A DNA stretch of 17,290 nt from Anaerolineaceae bacterium (GCA_003524305.1 DQHW01000003.1:84063-101352), one strand, 5' to 3'; positions 7,125-15,040 are shown, numbered from the stretch's first letter. Numbers and translations: made by a program. The notes: generated by a model not told the origin, from the sequence alone.

Positions 7125-7130
7125 ATTATA
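7125..7130 (-). promoter_or_regulatory. TATAAT box for the small unit upstream of recX
   Basis: A perfect TATAAT on the minus strand (7130-7125) lies 19 nt before the TTG at 7105. No convincing -35 box sits 16-18 nt upstream (the hexamer there is AAGCAA). The surroundings are AT-rich, so chance is possible. Confidence 0.35.
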
Positions 7131-7198
7131 CATGATTTTTTGCATTATTGCTTATAGATTAATTGGATAAGAATGACTTTTTTAATCCGATTGAATCA

Positions 7199-7207
7199 TG
7201 CTACAAT
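7199..7207 (+). promoter_or_regulatory. Extended -10 promoter giving a probable leaderless mRNA
   Basis: TGCTACAAT is an extended -10 element (TG-N plus TACAAT). The ATG of the next gene (7214) lies only 6 nt after it, where transcription normally starts. No ribosome site is present, which fits a leaderless transcript starting at the ATG. Confidence 0.5.
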
Positions 7208-7213
7208 TAATCT

Positions 7214-7633
7214 ATGAAAACAAAGAAAGAGCAAGACGTACTCGAACCTGAGCAGCTTCACAAAAAACAGACTTCCTTACAGGTATTGCTGCCCATTATT
7301 GGCGCAGGAGTCATCTGCCTATCGGTCTTCGTCCTCTTGCTTGTTTCAACCTCTACTGAAACGCAATCCACCGAACAATGGGCTCAAATTTCAACCATGT
7401 TCTTGATCCTTCCAGCTTTGTTTTTAGGTCTGGTTTGTCTGGCATTTTTAATTCTCTTGGGAATAGTTGCAGGCAAATGGAACAACAACTGGCCACCCGC
7501 GTTTCAAAAATTCCGCTTAATGGTCATAAATTTTGAAAAGAACATCCAAGGGTTGGCGCAAAAACCGGCGCAACCACTAATAAAAATGAAATCCTTTATG
7601 GCAGGAATTAAAGCTATTTTTAAGAGACAGTAG
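7214..7633 (+). CDS. Small membrane protein with two transmembrane segments, unknown function
   Basis: This 139-residue protein has a charged N-terminus (MKTKKEQDVLEPEQLHKK), two hydrophobic spans at about 22-45 and 60-87, and a basic C-terminal tail of about 50 residues ending KAIFKRQ. By the positive-inside pattern, both ends should be in the cytosol, with a short external Thr/Ser/Gln-rich loop. I recognise no domain. It is followed after 16 bp by another small membrane protein with a strong ribosome site, so the two probably form one operon and may act together at the membrane. The gene itself has no Shine-Dalgarno site and begins just after a -10 box. Confidence 0.75.
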   Translation: MKTKKEQDVLEPEQLHKKQTSLQVLLPIIGAGVICLSVFVLLLVSTSTETQSTEQWAQISTMFLILPALFLGLVCLAFLILLGIVAGKWNNNWPPAFQKFRLMVINFEKNIQGLAQKPAQPLIKMKSFMAGIKAIFKRQ

Positions 7634-7649
7634 ATTTTTTGGAGGAATA

Positions 7650-7856
7650 ATGCAAGAAAACTCTAAATGGAAAACAATGACCTATATCATCGGCGGAGCC
7701 CTTGGCCTCGCAACTGGTGTGGCCGCTGCCTTTTTATTCATCCGCGCACGAGAAGACTCTGAGGGTGATCACTCAATTACATCTGGTCAGGGCGTAAAAA
7801 TTGGTTTAGGAATCGTTTCTTTCTTGCGTCAGATCACTGAAAGTACCGCAAGATAG
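7650..7856 (+). CDS. Small single-span membrane protein, unknown function
   Basis: The 68-residue product has one span (about 10-32, rich in Gly and Ala: YIIGGALGLATGVAAAFLFI), a basic Arg-Ala-Arg flank, an acidic stretch and a short second hydrophobic part GVKIGLGIVSFLRQI. The layout recalls YtxH-like small proteins, and I believe similar ones occur in Anaerolineae as uncharacterised proteins. The ribosome site GGAGGAAT lies directly before the ATG and is among the strongest in the window. It lies 16 bp after the two-span membrane protein and is probably cotranscribed with it. The spacing to the next gene (61 bp, with its own -10 box) suggests that gene is separate. Confidence 0.75.
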   Translation: MQENSKWKTMTYIIGGALGLATGVAAAFLFIRAREDSEGDHSITSGQGVKIGLGIVSFLRQITESTAR

Positions 7857-7906
7857 AACTCCTCAACCAAAATCCAGCGGGGAAAATACAAATATCGAAT
7901 TAATTA

Positions 7907-7912
7907 TATAAT
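7907..7912 (+). promoter_or_regulatory. TATAAT box giving a probable leaderless mRNA
   Basis: A perfect TATAAT ends 5 nt before the ATG at 7918. No ribosome site is present in those bases. A transcript from this box would start at or within a base or two of the ATG. The -35 region (AAATAC at 17-nt spacing) is poor, so this is tentative. Confidence 0.4.
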
Positions 7913-7917
7913 CCGGT

Positions 7918-8925
7918 ATGCCTGATTTTGAATTCTTTGATTTTCTGGTGGTCGGAGACATTGCAACTGAATTTATTATCGACTTGCGCAACCAATCGCA
8001 TCAAAATGTAATTGGTGGCCCTTTATTATATGCAGCCGGGGGATTGCGCTGCTGGAATGACAGAATTGCACTGGTCAGTCACACATCAATTAATAACCGG
8101 CATGCATTGGAACGCATTAAGAAAAAATACCGAATAGATTTTCAAGGTGTTCATTTTTATAACAAAGATTGCGACGACCGGCAATTTCTGGGATACGTAT
8201 CACCAAATGAAGTCGTCATTGAAAATCCGGTGGCTTTTTACTCAAGCAGAAAATTATGCTTTCCGAAAGATTTAGCCGGCTACAAAAAAAATGAATCAGA
8301 AATTCAAGTAAATGGAAAATCTAAGTATTACCCCGAAGAATTTCCCATTCATTATCGGGATATTTCTGCAGCACTGATTTGTCCAGCCAACTTCTCTACC
8401 CAAATTCAACTTTCTACAATTTTATTAAACGCCTCGACAAAGAATCTGGTGGTCCTCTCAAGCCCGCAATATATGAATCTATCCAATTTTGAGGCTATGC
8501 CTATATTACTAAAGGATCTCACAGCTTTCGTCACCACTTCAGATCAAATTCGGAATCTTTTTCGCAATCGCACAACTAGTCTCTGGGAAATGGCTGATCA
8601 ATTATGCAGCCTTGGGTGTGAATATGTTGTCATAAGCGATGATGTAAACGGTTTTTATCTGTTTGATCGAAATTCAAATCGCCGCATTCAATCACCTGCA
8701 TATCCAGTTGAATGTCTCGATCCAACCGGTATGTTGGCTTCGTTTTGCGGTGGTTTTCTAGCAGGTTTTAAGAAAAATTATGATGCCATAGAAGCTTTGA
8801 CCCATGGCATCGTATCGGCTTCATTTACTTGTGAAGGAAGTAATCCCTTTTTTGGTGCTGATGCCATCCCGGGATTACATCTAAACCGGCTCAAACTGGT
8901 CAGGGAATTGGTGAAAAAAATATGA
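7918..8925 (+). CDS. PfkB/ribokinase-fold protein, probably without kinase activity
   Basis: The 335-residue protein follows the PfkB sugar-kinase layout: a starting strand FFDFLVVGDIATEFIIDL, the Gly-rich segment NVIGGPLLYAAGGL (30-43), a Rossmann-like middle and a C-terminal signature region. In active members the signature reads DTTGAGDAFxGGF, and the last Asp is the catalytic base. Here residues 268-280 read DPTGMLASFCGGF. Thus GAGD is replaced by GMLA, and the catalytic Asp is Ala274. The fold-defining flanks DPTG and GGFLAGF remain. I infer a nucleotide- or sugar-binding protein that has lost phosphotransfer, perhaps a sensor or scaffold. It overlaps the M20 peptidase by 4 bp (ATGA), so the two are translationally coupled. 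Membership of the fold is fairly sure; loss of activity is an inference. Confidence 0.8.
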   Translation: MPDFEFFDFLVVGDIATEFIIDLRNQSHQNVIGGPLLYAAGGLRCWNDRIALVSHTSINNRHALERIKKKYRIDFQGVHFYNKDCDDRQFLGYVSPNEVVIENPVAFYSSRKLCFPKDLAGYKKNESEIQVNGKSKYYPEEFPIHYRDISAALICPANFSTQIQLSTILLNASTKNLVVLSSPQYMNLSNFEAMPILLKDLTAFVTTSDQIRNLFRNRTTSLWEMADQLCSLGCEYVVISDDVNGFYLFDRNSNRRIQSPAYPVECLDPTGMLASFCGGFLAGFKKNYDAIEALTHGIVSASFTCEGSNPFFGADAIPGLHLNRLKLVRELVKKI

Positions 8926-10019
8926 GTGAAAATCGATATTCGAATATTGTTTTGATGGCAAAAGAGATTCAGGCCATCCCCTCACCGACCTTTCACGAGA
9001 CCAAGAGGGCTAAATTTTTAGCTGACCAATTTTCCGCGCTCTCGCTGCAGGATGTCCACATTGACCCGAGTGGAAACGTGTATGCCAGGATAAAAGGTGG
9101 AAAAGCCCTTCCCCTGGTTATTTCTGCTCACCTCGATTCTGTATTATCTCCTGTTGATAATGTGCCTTTAATTCAGAACGAAAGACATATGACAGGACCG
9201 GGTATCGGAGATAATGCGATTGGTGTGGCCGCTTTAATTGAAATTGGAAGAACAATCATGGAACAAAAAACACAACCACCCGGAGATATCTGGCTGGTTG
9301 GAGACGTTGGAGAAGAAGGCCTCGGAAATCTCAAAGGGATGCAGCAAATTGTTGATAAATTCAAAGATAAAGTTGTTGCCTACCTTGTCCTCGAGGGGAT
9401 TGGCCTGGGAATGATCCAAACTGCTGCACTAGGCATTCACCGCTACAGAATCGAAGTGAATTCGATGGGCGGTCATGCCTGGAGCAACTTTGGCGAGCCG
9501 TCTGCCATTCATGAATTAATTGCCCTTTCGTCAAAAATTCTTGCCATAAAACTGCCCGCCAACCCGCGCAGTTCGATTAATATTGGCGCAATTTCTGGTG
9601 GAGGATCAATCAATTCGATAGCCTGTCACGCTGAAATGCAGATCGAAATCCGTTCTGAAGATGAAACTATTTTAGAATCACTTTCAAGAACGATTCACAA
9701 AATTGCAACTCAAACCAATCCCACAGGAACAGAGTATGTGATTTCCGAAATTGGGATGAGACCTTCTGGAAGAATGAAAGAAAACGCACCGGTAATTATC
9801 GCCGCACAGGCAGCACTTCGCAATGTAGGCATTACACCGGTTTTTGCGATTTCTTCCTCAGATGCTTCCTTGCCAATCAGCCTTGGATACCCGGCCACCT
9901 GTTTGGGCATTACCACAGGCAGGCAAGTTCACACACACCAAGAGACAATTGATCTCCTCTCCATTTCAAAAGGCGTATCTCAGCTCTTCCATTTTATTGA
10001 GCACTTATGGAATTTTTAG
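8922..10019 (+). CDS. M20-family zinc metallopeptidase (peptidase T/ArgE-like)
   Basis: This 365-residue cytosolic enzyme belongs to the M20 di-zinc peptidases and deacylases. The ligands expected for the family are visible: His70 and Asp72 in SAHLDSV, the bridging Asp97 in GPGIGDNAIGVAAL, the general base and ligand pair Glu131-Glu132 in GDVGEEGLG, Glu158 in LVLEG, and a C-terminal His in QVHTHQE (337/339). The inserted dimerisation domain spans about 170-280 and keeps the conserved His185 in MGGHAWS. It lacks a signal peptide. The substrate, a short peptide or N-acylated amino acid, cannot be told. It starts inside the last codons of the degenerate PfkB gene, so the two products are likely made in fixed ratio and may work in the same step. 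Confidence 0.9.
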   Translation: MSENRYSNIVLMAKEIQAIPSPTFHETKRAKFLADQFSALSLQDVHIDPSGNVYARIKGGKALPLVISAHLDSVLSPVDNVPLIQNERHMTGPGIGDNAIGVAALIEIGRTIMEQKTQPPGDIWLVGDVGEEGLGNLKGMQQIVDKFKDKVVAYLVLEGIGLGMIQTAALGIHRYRIEVNSMGGHAWSNFGEPSAIHELIALSSKILAIKLPANPRSSINIGAISGGGSINSIACHAEMQIEIRSEDETILESLSRTIHKIATQTNPTGTEYVISEIGMRPSGRMKENAPVIIAAQAALRNVGITPVFAISSSDASLPISLGYPATCLGITTGRQVHTHQETIDLLSISKGVSQLFHFIEHLWNF

Positions 10020-10040
10020 CGCCTGATTATTGGATGAAAT

Positions 10041-10079
10041 GGTTTATCGTTTTGAGATTAATAAACCTTATTGTAAAAT
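10041..10079 (+). promoter_or_regulatory. Candidate promoter with an overlapping inverted repeat
   Basis: TTGAGA (10052-10057), a 16-nt spacer and TAAAAT (10074-10079) form a fair sigma-70-type promoter for the PAP2 gene. GGTTTAT (10041-10047) and ATAAACC (10061-10067) form a 7-bp inverted repeat over the -35 box. The repeat could instead be a weak hairpin ending the M20 peptidase transcript. Confidence 0.4.
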
Positions 10080-10130
10080 CACATTAATCAGGTCGTCATT
10101 AAGATCATTTTGGAAAAAGGAGCATTGTAA

Positions 10131-11108
10131 ATGGATTCATTATTAAATTTTGAAACAGGCATCACTCTCTTTCTGCAAAACCTGGGAACCTGGTTGGCCG
10201 GCCCCTTTCAGGCAATTTCCTTTCTGGCAACTGAAGAATTTTTCATTCTCGTCTTGCCCCTCGTATTCTGGAGCATTGATTCTTTGATGGGGTTACGCAT
10301 GGCTTTTATGTTGGTCATCAATGGAAGTTTCAATTGCTATTTTAAAATGATATTTCACAGTCCCCGCCCCTTCTGGTTCGATTCAAGGGTGAAATCATAT
10401 AGCCTCGAAACAAGCTTTGGATTGCCTTCCGGACATTCACAAAATGCAGCGAGTCAATTTGGCATAATGGCTGCCACGGTTCGTAAAAAGGGATTCACTA
10501 TCGCCATGCTGGTGGTAATCTTTTTAGTGGGACTTTCGAGATTGTATCTTGGCATGCATTTCTTGCGAGACGTGCTCGCTGGCTGGCTCCTGGGCGGACT
10601 ATTTGTCTGGCTGTATATGCGATATGAAAAACCCACGGCAAAATGGTTATCAACAAAAAGTCTTTCCATGCAAATTCTACTGAGCTTAGTATTGGGGATA
10701 GCGTTAATCCTGCTCGGATTCGGCTCCAAAGCGTTAACTACTTCATGGCAAATGCCTGCGGAGTGGATCAATACCGCTGCGCTCACGGGTGGTGCGGTTC
10801 CTGACCCCTTCAATATGGAAGGCATCATTACGCTGGGCGGCGTTGCCTTCGGATTCATGTCAGGTTATGCCATTTGGGTCAAAAAATTCGGTCAACCCAA
10901 AGCACTTGGATCTGCCTTGAAACGTTTTGCGAGATATATCGTAGGTATTGTTGGAGTGATCGCTTTATACCTCGGATTGAAGATGATCTTTCCTGAAGAA
11001 CCACTTGCATTGGGATTCATCCTTAGATTTATTCGTTACACTTTGATCGGCTTATGGGTCACTTATTTTGCACCACTAATTTTCAAGAAACTTAAGCTGG
11101 AAAAATAA
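10131..11108 (+). CDS. PAP2-family membrane phosphatase
   Basis: The 325-residue integral membrane protein carries the full three-part phosphatase motif of the PAP2 (phosphatidic acid phosphatase type 2) superfamily: Lys72-x6-Arg79-Pro80 (KMIFHSPRP), PSGH (99-102, with the acid-base His102) and Ser136-Arg137-x5-His143-x3-Asp147. These residues bind and hydrolyse phosphate esters of lipids such as undecaprenyl pyrophosphate or phosphatidic acid on the outer side of the membrane. At least seven hydrophobic spans are visible, with a C-terminal part (about 175-325) longer than in the smallest members. The ribosome site AAAAAGGAG lies 8 nt before the ATG. Given the polysaccharide genes further on, recycling of undecaprenyl pyrophosphate is a reasonable role, but the substrate is not shown by the sequence. 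Confidence 0.92.
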   Translation: MDSLLNFETGITLFLQNLGTWLAGPFQAISFLATEEFFILVLPLVFWSIDSLMGLRMAFMLVINGSFNCYFKMIFHSPRPFWFDSRVKSYSLETSFGLPSGHSQNAASQFGIMAATVRKKGFTIAMLVVIFLVGLSRLYLGMHFLRDVLAGWLLGGLFVWLYMRYEKPTAKWLSTKSLSMQILLSLVLGIALILLGFGSKALTTSWQMPAEWINTAALTGGAVPDPFNMEGIITLGGVAFGFMSGYAIWVKKFGQPKALGSALKRFARYIVGIVGVIALYLGLKMIFPEEPLALGFILRFIRYTLIGLWVTYFAPLIFKKLKLEK

Positions 11109-11142
11109 CAAAACATTAATACACTATAGCTGTAAAAAACCA

Positions 11143-11148
11143 TATAAT
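11143..11148 (+). promoter_or_regulatory. TATAAT box upstream of the YtxH-like gene
   Basis: A perfect TATAAT lies 34 nt before the ATG at 11182, followed by a strong ribosome site. The hexamer 17 nt upstream (TACACT) is a poor -35 box, so cotranscription with the PAP2 gene, which ends 73 bp upstream, remains possible. Confidence 0.4.
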
Positions 11149-11181
11149 CGTAATGAGTGGTTGATATAAGAAGGAGGAAAA

Positions 11182-11400
11182 ATGAACAAATATGTTAGTT
11201 TTGTGATCGGAGCAATTAGCGGCGCTTTGGTTGGCGGTATTTTAGCATTACTGTTTACACCGTTGAAAGGAACTGAAGTACGCTCCCGCCTTGGCAACTC
11301 ATTTGTGCATGTTCAAAATGAAGTCAAAACAGCAGCTCAAAACCGAATGGACGAACTCAATCAACAATTGTCAAAATTGCAGAATAAAGTTACCGAATAA
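11182..11400 (+). CDS. YtxH-like small membrane protein
   Basis: This 72-residue protein has one N-terminal Gly/Ala-rich span (about 5-26, FVIGAISGALVGGILALLF), followed by TPLKGTEVRSRL, the typical TPxxGxExR turn of YtxH-domain proteins. An amphipathic coiled-coil-like helix (about 42-72) follows, rich in Gln, Lys and Glu. YtxH proteins are small stress- or envelope-linked proteins of unclear function. The ribosome site AGAAGGAGG lies 5 nt before the ATG and is nearly perfect. It stands alone between the PAP2 gene and a shared terminator. Confidence 0.85.
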   Translation: MNKYVSFVIGAISGALVGGILALLFTPLKGTEVRSRLGNSFVHVQNEVKTAAQNRMDELNQQLSKLQNKVTE

Positions 11401-11520
11401 AGCAAGGTTTTCCCTAAGACAGGGGAGGAAACACCTCCTATCTCAAGCGATTTACCCGCAATAATCGAGGTGTCTGTAGGGCGTGATAATCACGATCTTG
11501 TCAATGTTTACTAAAATGAT
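11401..11520. other. Intergenic stretch with two small inverted repeats
   Basis: Between the YtxH-like gene and the shared terminator I see no reading frame. GGAGG/CCTCC (11424-11438) can form a 5-bp stem. CGTGATAATCACG (11482-11494) is a perfect 13-bp palindrome around a central A, operator-like in form. Neither has a promoter clearly beside it. Confidence 0.4.
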
Positions 11521-11548
11521 AAAACCAGTTCATTTTTGGGCTGGTTTT
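11521..11548. terminator. Bidirectional intrinsic terminator
   Basis: AAAACCAG (11521-11528) pairs perfectly with CTGGTTTT (11541-11548) over 8 bp around a 12-nt loop, with a T-run on the plus side (TTTTTC) and a shorter one on the minus side. It separates the convergent YtxH-like and metalloprotease genes, and its edge is 6 nt from the latter's stop. Confidence 0.75.
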
Positions 11549-11553
11549 TCAAT

Positions 11554-13578
11554 TTATTCTGTCAGTGTGATGGTATATTGGTTTTCTTGCCTTGTAAATC
11601 TTGAGGCACCGCTGACTACCAGTATGGGATCTTCACCAAAACAATTCGGATCAAGTTTCAAATCAAGTTCTTCGCCTGCGCTAACCGTATACTTTTTTAC
11701 TGTTTTTTCAGGGCTGGATGTAATTATTGAAACCAAATATGTTTGCGGAATTGAATTTTGAATAAGTGAAAAACCATCCGTCATCCAGTCTCCATCCCCG
11801 GATTCAAATGATTCTTCATAGCCAATTTCAGAAATGCGAATATTATCCACAGCGAAACCCTCGTTGCTTAGAGCGCCGTCGCTGATCATTTCAAACCGCA
11901 GCCAAACCTTGGTCCCTGCGAATTGAGAAAGGGAGGCATTATGGTTTTCCCAATTGCTGGTTAAGCCGCTGAATGCACATCCCAGGCTGCTGCCGATGCT
12001 ATTATGGGTTGTACAGGCATCCGTGTTCAGCACCTGCCATGTTGTACCATCCAGGCTGGCCATGAGATAGGCATAATCGTAATCCGCTTCGAGGTCATAC
12101 CAGGCATCGAAAGTCAGGGTAATATCTCCTGAATAACTTGTCAGATCGAACAACCTGGAAACGGATGTATCCACTGAGTCGCCTCTGTTCGACCACATAA
12201 AAGTGGATTGATTTTCTCCACCGTCAGTGAGGATATTAATAGATGGGTTGCCAGAGAATTTCAGGTTAACCAGATTGTTGCAGGCAATTTGAAAGTAATC
12301 GGTCCCAAATTGATGAACGCTTCCCGTTACTGAAGTGCCATCGCACTCATTTAACCATTCAGTTTGGGTGACCAGGGGTACATCCAGGTATTGCGAGTAG
12401 AAATACCTGCCATTTTCAACGGATTGGTCATTGAGATAATTGGTGATTGTCCAATCTTGAAAAAAGGTATCGGCAGTTAGCAGACTTCCGGTGGTCGGAT
12501 CTATCACTTGAGCGGTTTGAAAGACTTTATCCAGGCTGTCGAGACCATTGAATGGGTTGGATGCCCACTCACGCGTCATGTTTTCTCCAAAACGCCCATA
12601 ATAATAAGTGGTAAACAGGTAGCTGGCGCCGTAATTAAGATCATTCAGATCGGCATCAGCCGACCAATTATTAAGTTGAAAATCAGGGTCAAGTGTAAAG
12701 TAATAATCAAAACCTCCGGCATCAAATCCATTCACCAGGGTGGCTAATTCAGAAAAACCTTCGTTCAACCATAATTCTTCATCTGGATCTCGATACCCCT
12801 GAATCACATGCTGATGCTCGTGAGCCATGGTGCTGAGAGTGTAGGGGTCAGTGATCAACTGACCGTCAGCATTAATCGCAAACATCTCGTGTGCGTTTGA
12901 ATACTCATAAACATCAGTCAAGACATAATCCGTGGAGAGTGCATATCCAGCCAGTGAATCGCCCAAATCTCTGGCATATAAAATGAATAGATGGGGGTCA
13001 TTATCCACACCCGGTATCCACTCACTGCCAAACATTGCATGGTCAGTGGGATAAACCTGGTATGAAAAAGTATCAACCAGGTTTTTAAGATCATCTTCAT
13101 TCAGAACAATGTCGTTTTCAGCCCAAAAATAGGTATTTTCAGTTGCATACCTTAAGGTGGCTTCGGTTTGGATCATATTGTCGTCTGCATCCAGAATATA
13201 AAAATTTTTCTTATCGCCTAGCTGATATTGAACAGGCGGTGAAGTTAATTGTGTCGCAACTGCAGCACCCCCATGTAAGCGCTCGTCAATTTTATTTAGA
13301 TCAGCAGAGGGCAAAATTGTGTTTTCAAGTTCTACTTGTGACTGAAGAGCAGATTGCAGCAAATCTTGATCTACAGCAAGGGGTTGTTTCGATTCTTGCA
13401 ATGGAACACTGCATACTGCCAAAGTCGGCATTGCCGGTGTTGGCACATCAGAAATAAGAGGCGTGGATGAAAATTTATCAGAAATCAAAAAGATGGCGGC
13501 ACACAAACCTGATATGAAGAGACAGCCAACCACAACACCAAGCACAATAAATAATATGGTTTTTTCAGATTTATCCAT
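11554..13578 (-). CDS. Membrane-anchored zinc metalloprotease with C-terminal beta-sandwich (immune inhibitor A-like)
   Basis: With the ATG at 13578 the protein has 674 residues. A Lys-rich start and one span (about 7-33) form a signal anchor. A Pro/Ser/Thr linker follows, then a protease domain with the zinc motif HEHQH (253-257) and the likely third ligand Glu273 in LNEGFSELA, the gluzincin pattern. Residues about 440-610 (DITLTFDAWYDLEADYDYAY, GTKVWLRFEM, GFAVDNIRISEI) resemble the carbohydrate- or receptor-binding beta-sandwich seen in M6 immune inhibitor A proteases. The rest forms a small C-terminal beta-domain. It should act outside the cell on proteins; its target is unknown. The frame is open to 13659, but the start at 13578 gives a sensible anchor and overlaps the O-antigen ligase stop by 8 bp, so translation is coupled. 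Confidence 0.83.
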   Translation of the reverse strand: MDKSEKTILFIVLGVVVGCLFISGLCAAIFLISDKFSSTPLISDVPTPAMPTLAVCSVPLQESKQPLAVDQDLLQSALQSQVELENTILPSADLNKIDERLHGGAAVATQLTSPPVQYQLGDKKNFYILDADDNMIQTEATLRYATENTYFWAENDIVLNEDDLKNLVDTFSYQVYPTDHAMFGSEWIPGVDNDPHLFILYARDLGDSLAGYALSTDYVLTDVYEYSNAHEMFAINADGQLITDPYTLSTMAHEHQHVIQGYRDPDEELWLNEGFSELATLVNGFDAGGFDYYFTLDPDFQLNNWSADADLNDLNYGASYLFTTYYYGRFGENMTREWASNPFNGLDSLDKVFQTAQVIDPTTGSLLTADTFFQDWTITNYLNDQSVENGRYFYSQYLDVPLVTQTEWLNECDGTSVTGSVHQFGTDYFQIACNNLVNLKFSGNPSINILTDGGENQSTFMWSNRGDSVDTSVSRLFDLTSYSGDITLTFDAWYDLEADYDYAYLMASLDGTTWQVLNTDACTTHNSIGSSLGCAFSGLTSNWENHNASLSQFAGTKVWLRFEMISDGALSNEGFAVDNIRISEIGYEESFESGDGDWMTDGFSLIQNSIPQTYLVSIITSSPEKTVKKYTVSAGEELDLKLDPNCFGEDPILVVSGASRFTRQENQYTITLTE

Positions 13579-15040
13579 TAGAATCCAAATCAGTTGGTTT
13601 GATCCATCTTGAAGCGGCAGCGACCAACCCAAGCGTGAACCAATAATAGGGCAGCGCAAAACTATCCACGCTGAATTCTTCGAGTATAAACGTAATTAAC
13701 ATGAAGATACCCATCCAACCAATGGTTTTACTAAGTTGATCTTTGCGGTTGGATAAATCTTTGGCAGAATATGCCATAACGACTAAAAAGACAACAAACA
13801 TTGAGAAACCGATAATCCCGGTTTCTGCCAACAACCTGGTCCAAAGATTTTTGATGTTTAGTAACCCGCTGCTCCAGCCTGTGAGTTTGTTGACCTCGGG
13901 AAGCTGCCAGGCAAAATCAGGCAGGTATTGCGGGAAGTAATAACCAGAAAACCCGACTCCGACTCCCGCGACAGGGTAGTCATTGAAGATATTCCAACCT
14001 GTCTGCCAATAAATTACTCGCTCACCAAACTGAAGATTGTCTGCATATTTCAAAAGAGGGTTTTCGACAGCGGAAGAAAATTGAAAAACTTTTTCCATGC
14101 GTGGATCAAGTTTGCTTAAGACAAACAATCCGCCTGCCAAAATGCCAAGGTAAAGAATAAACATGCCCAAACCGGTAAAAACCCCCACCAGCACTGTTTT
14201 TCGAACATTCCATTTCTTGATCAGCCACTTCGCGAATCGGATATTCGCCAGCAGGAATAAAAAGGCAAGCACCAACATGAAAGCCACCAACCCACCGCGT
14301 GATAAAGTAACAAAAAGCACAACAAACCCGGCTGTCAGCAGCAGGTTCTCAAAAGTAAATTTCCAAATACGGAAGCGGTGCGCACTAAATTTATTTTTTG
14401 TGGCCGCCATCCAATACATCAGATAGACAAGGTTAAGTTGATGCGCCAACCAGGAGGGTTCTGACGCAAACCCGGTGGCTCGTCCGTCAAATAGAACTGT
14501 GGTCGAAAAAAGATGTTGAAAAGAACGCATGGCATCTGTGTAATCATGATAGACAAATGAAACCGCAATCTGGATTAATGACCAGCTTATAATTACCAAA
14601 CCACCCCAATTGACAATTCTTAGTGTCTGCCTGATCTTATCAGCAGAATTCGGCATGGCAGTGGTGACAAGATAAAAAAGGCCGCCAAGCCCAAGTGTAG
14701 CCACCCCCTCCAAAGCCGCCTTGATCATTGAAGCATTCTTATAATCCGGAATATATCTTAAGAAACCCAGCCCCATGGTTAATAAAGCAAACATGAAGAA
14801 TAATATGGCAGGTTTTAATTGAAATGGAAAACGGCCATTTTTTATGAGATACACCGGCAGCCAAATGAAAGCCAACAACAAAACAAATATTCCGGAGGCG
14901 GGTGCGACTGAACTGGTGTGCAGCACTTTTGCAAAAAGCGGAAAGCTGGTAACGGGCAGGGCTGCCACCAAACACAACCACAAGAACCAGACACTTTTTT
15001 GCCACAACGGCTCAAGTTTCTGTAATTTTTGTCTGATCAT
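13571..15040 (-). CDS. O-antigen ligase/polymerase-like membrane protein (Wzy/WaaL family)
   Basis: The 489-residue protein has about twelve hydrophobic spans and the marks of the Wzy_C/O-antigen ligase family. The segment RATGFASEPSWLAHQ (187-201) includes the conserved Arg and the ExSxxA stretch. LSRGG (246-250) ends a span. A large external loop FGERVIYWQTGWNIFNDYPVAGVGVGF (338-364) carries the catalytic Arg and the GxGxGxF pattern. The family polymerises or transfers lipid-linked glycans on the outer face of the membrane. Its place directly after a Wzz-like gene, with ATGA overlap (15037-15040), fits a Wzy-type polymerase. In a single-membrane bacterium a lipopolysaccharide ligase would be unnecessary, so polymer or protein glycosylation is the better guess. 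The ribosome site is weak; coupling to wzz is likely. Confidence 0.88.
   Translation of the reverse strand: MIRQKLQKLEPLWQKSVWFLWLCLVAALPVTSFPLFAKVLHTSSVAPASGIFVLLLAFIWLPVYLIKNGRFPFQLKPAILFFMFALLTMGLGFLRYIPDYKNASMIKAALEGVATLGLGGLFYLVTTAMPNSADKIRQTLRIVNWGGLVIISWSLIQIAVSFVYHDYTDAMRSFQHLFSTTVLFDGRATGFASEPSWLAHQLNLVYLMYWMAATKNKFSAHRFRIWKFTFENLLLTAGFVVLFVTLSRGGLVAFMLVLAFLFLLANIRFAKWLIKKWNVRKTVLVGVFTGLGMFILYLGILAGGLFVLSKLDPRMEKVFQFSSAVENPLLKYADNLQFGERVIYWQTGWNIFNDYPVAGVGVGFSGYYFPQYLPDFAWQLPEVNKLTGWSSGLLNIKNLWTRLLAETGIIGFSMFVVFLVVMAYSAKDLSNRKDQLSKTIGWMGIFMLITFILEEFSVDSFALPYYWFTLGLVAAASRWIKPTDLDSNG

Noticed and set aside
6775..7130. tmRNA, RNase P RNA or SRP RNA
   Set aside because: Length is suitable for tmRNA, but there is no CCA end, no tag-like Ala-Leu-Ala-Ala frame and no conserved RNase P or SRP core.
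10454..10858. 134-codon minus-strand frame inside the PAP2 gene
   Set aside because: It overlaps a gene with a complete catalytic motif, shows no recognisable domain and has no ribosome site.
13579..13659. 27-residue N-terminal extension of the metalloprotease
   Set aside because: It lies within the O-antigen ligase gene, and the ATG at 13578 gives a normal signal anchor.
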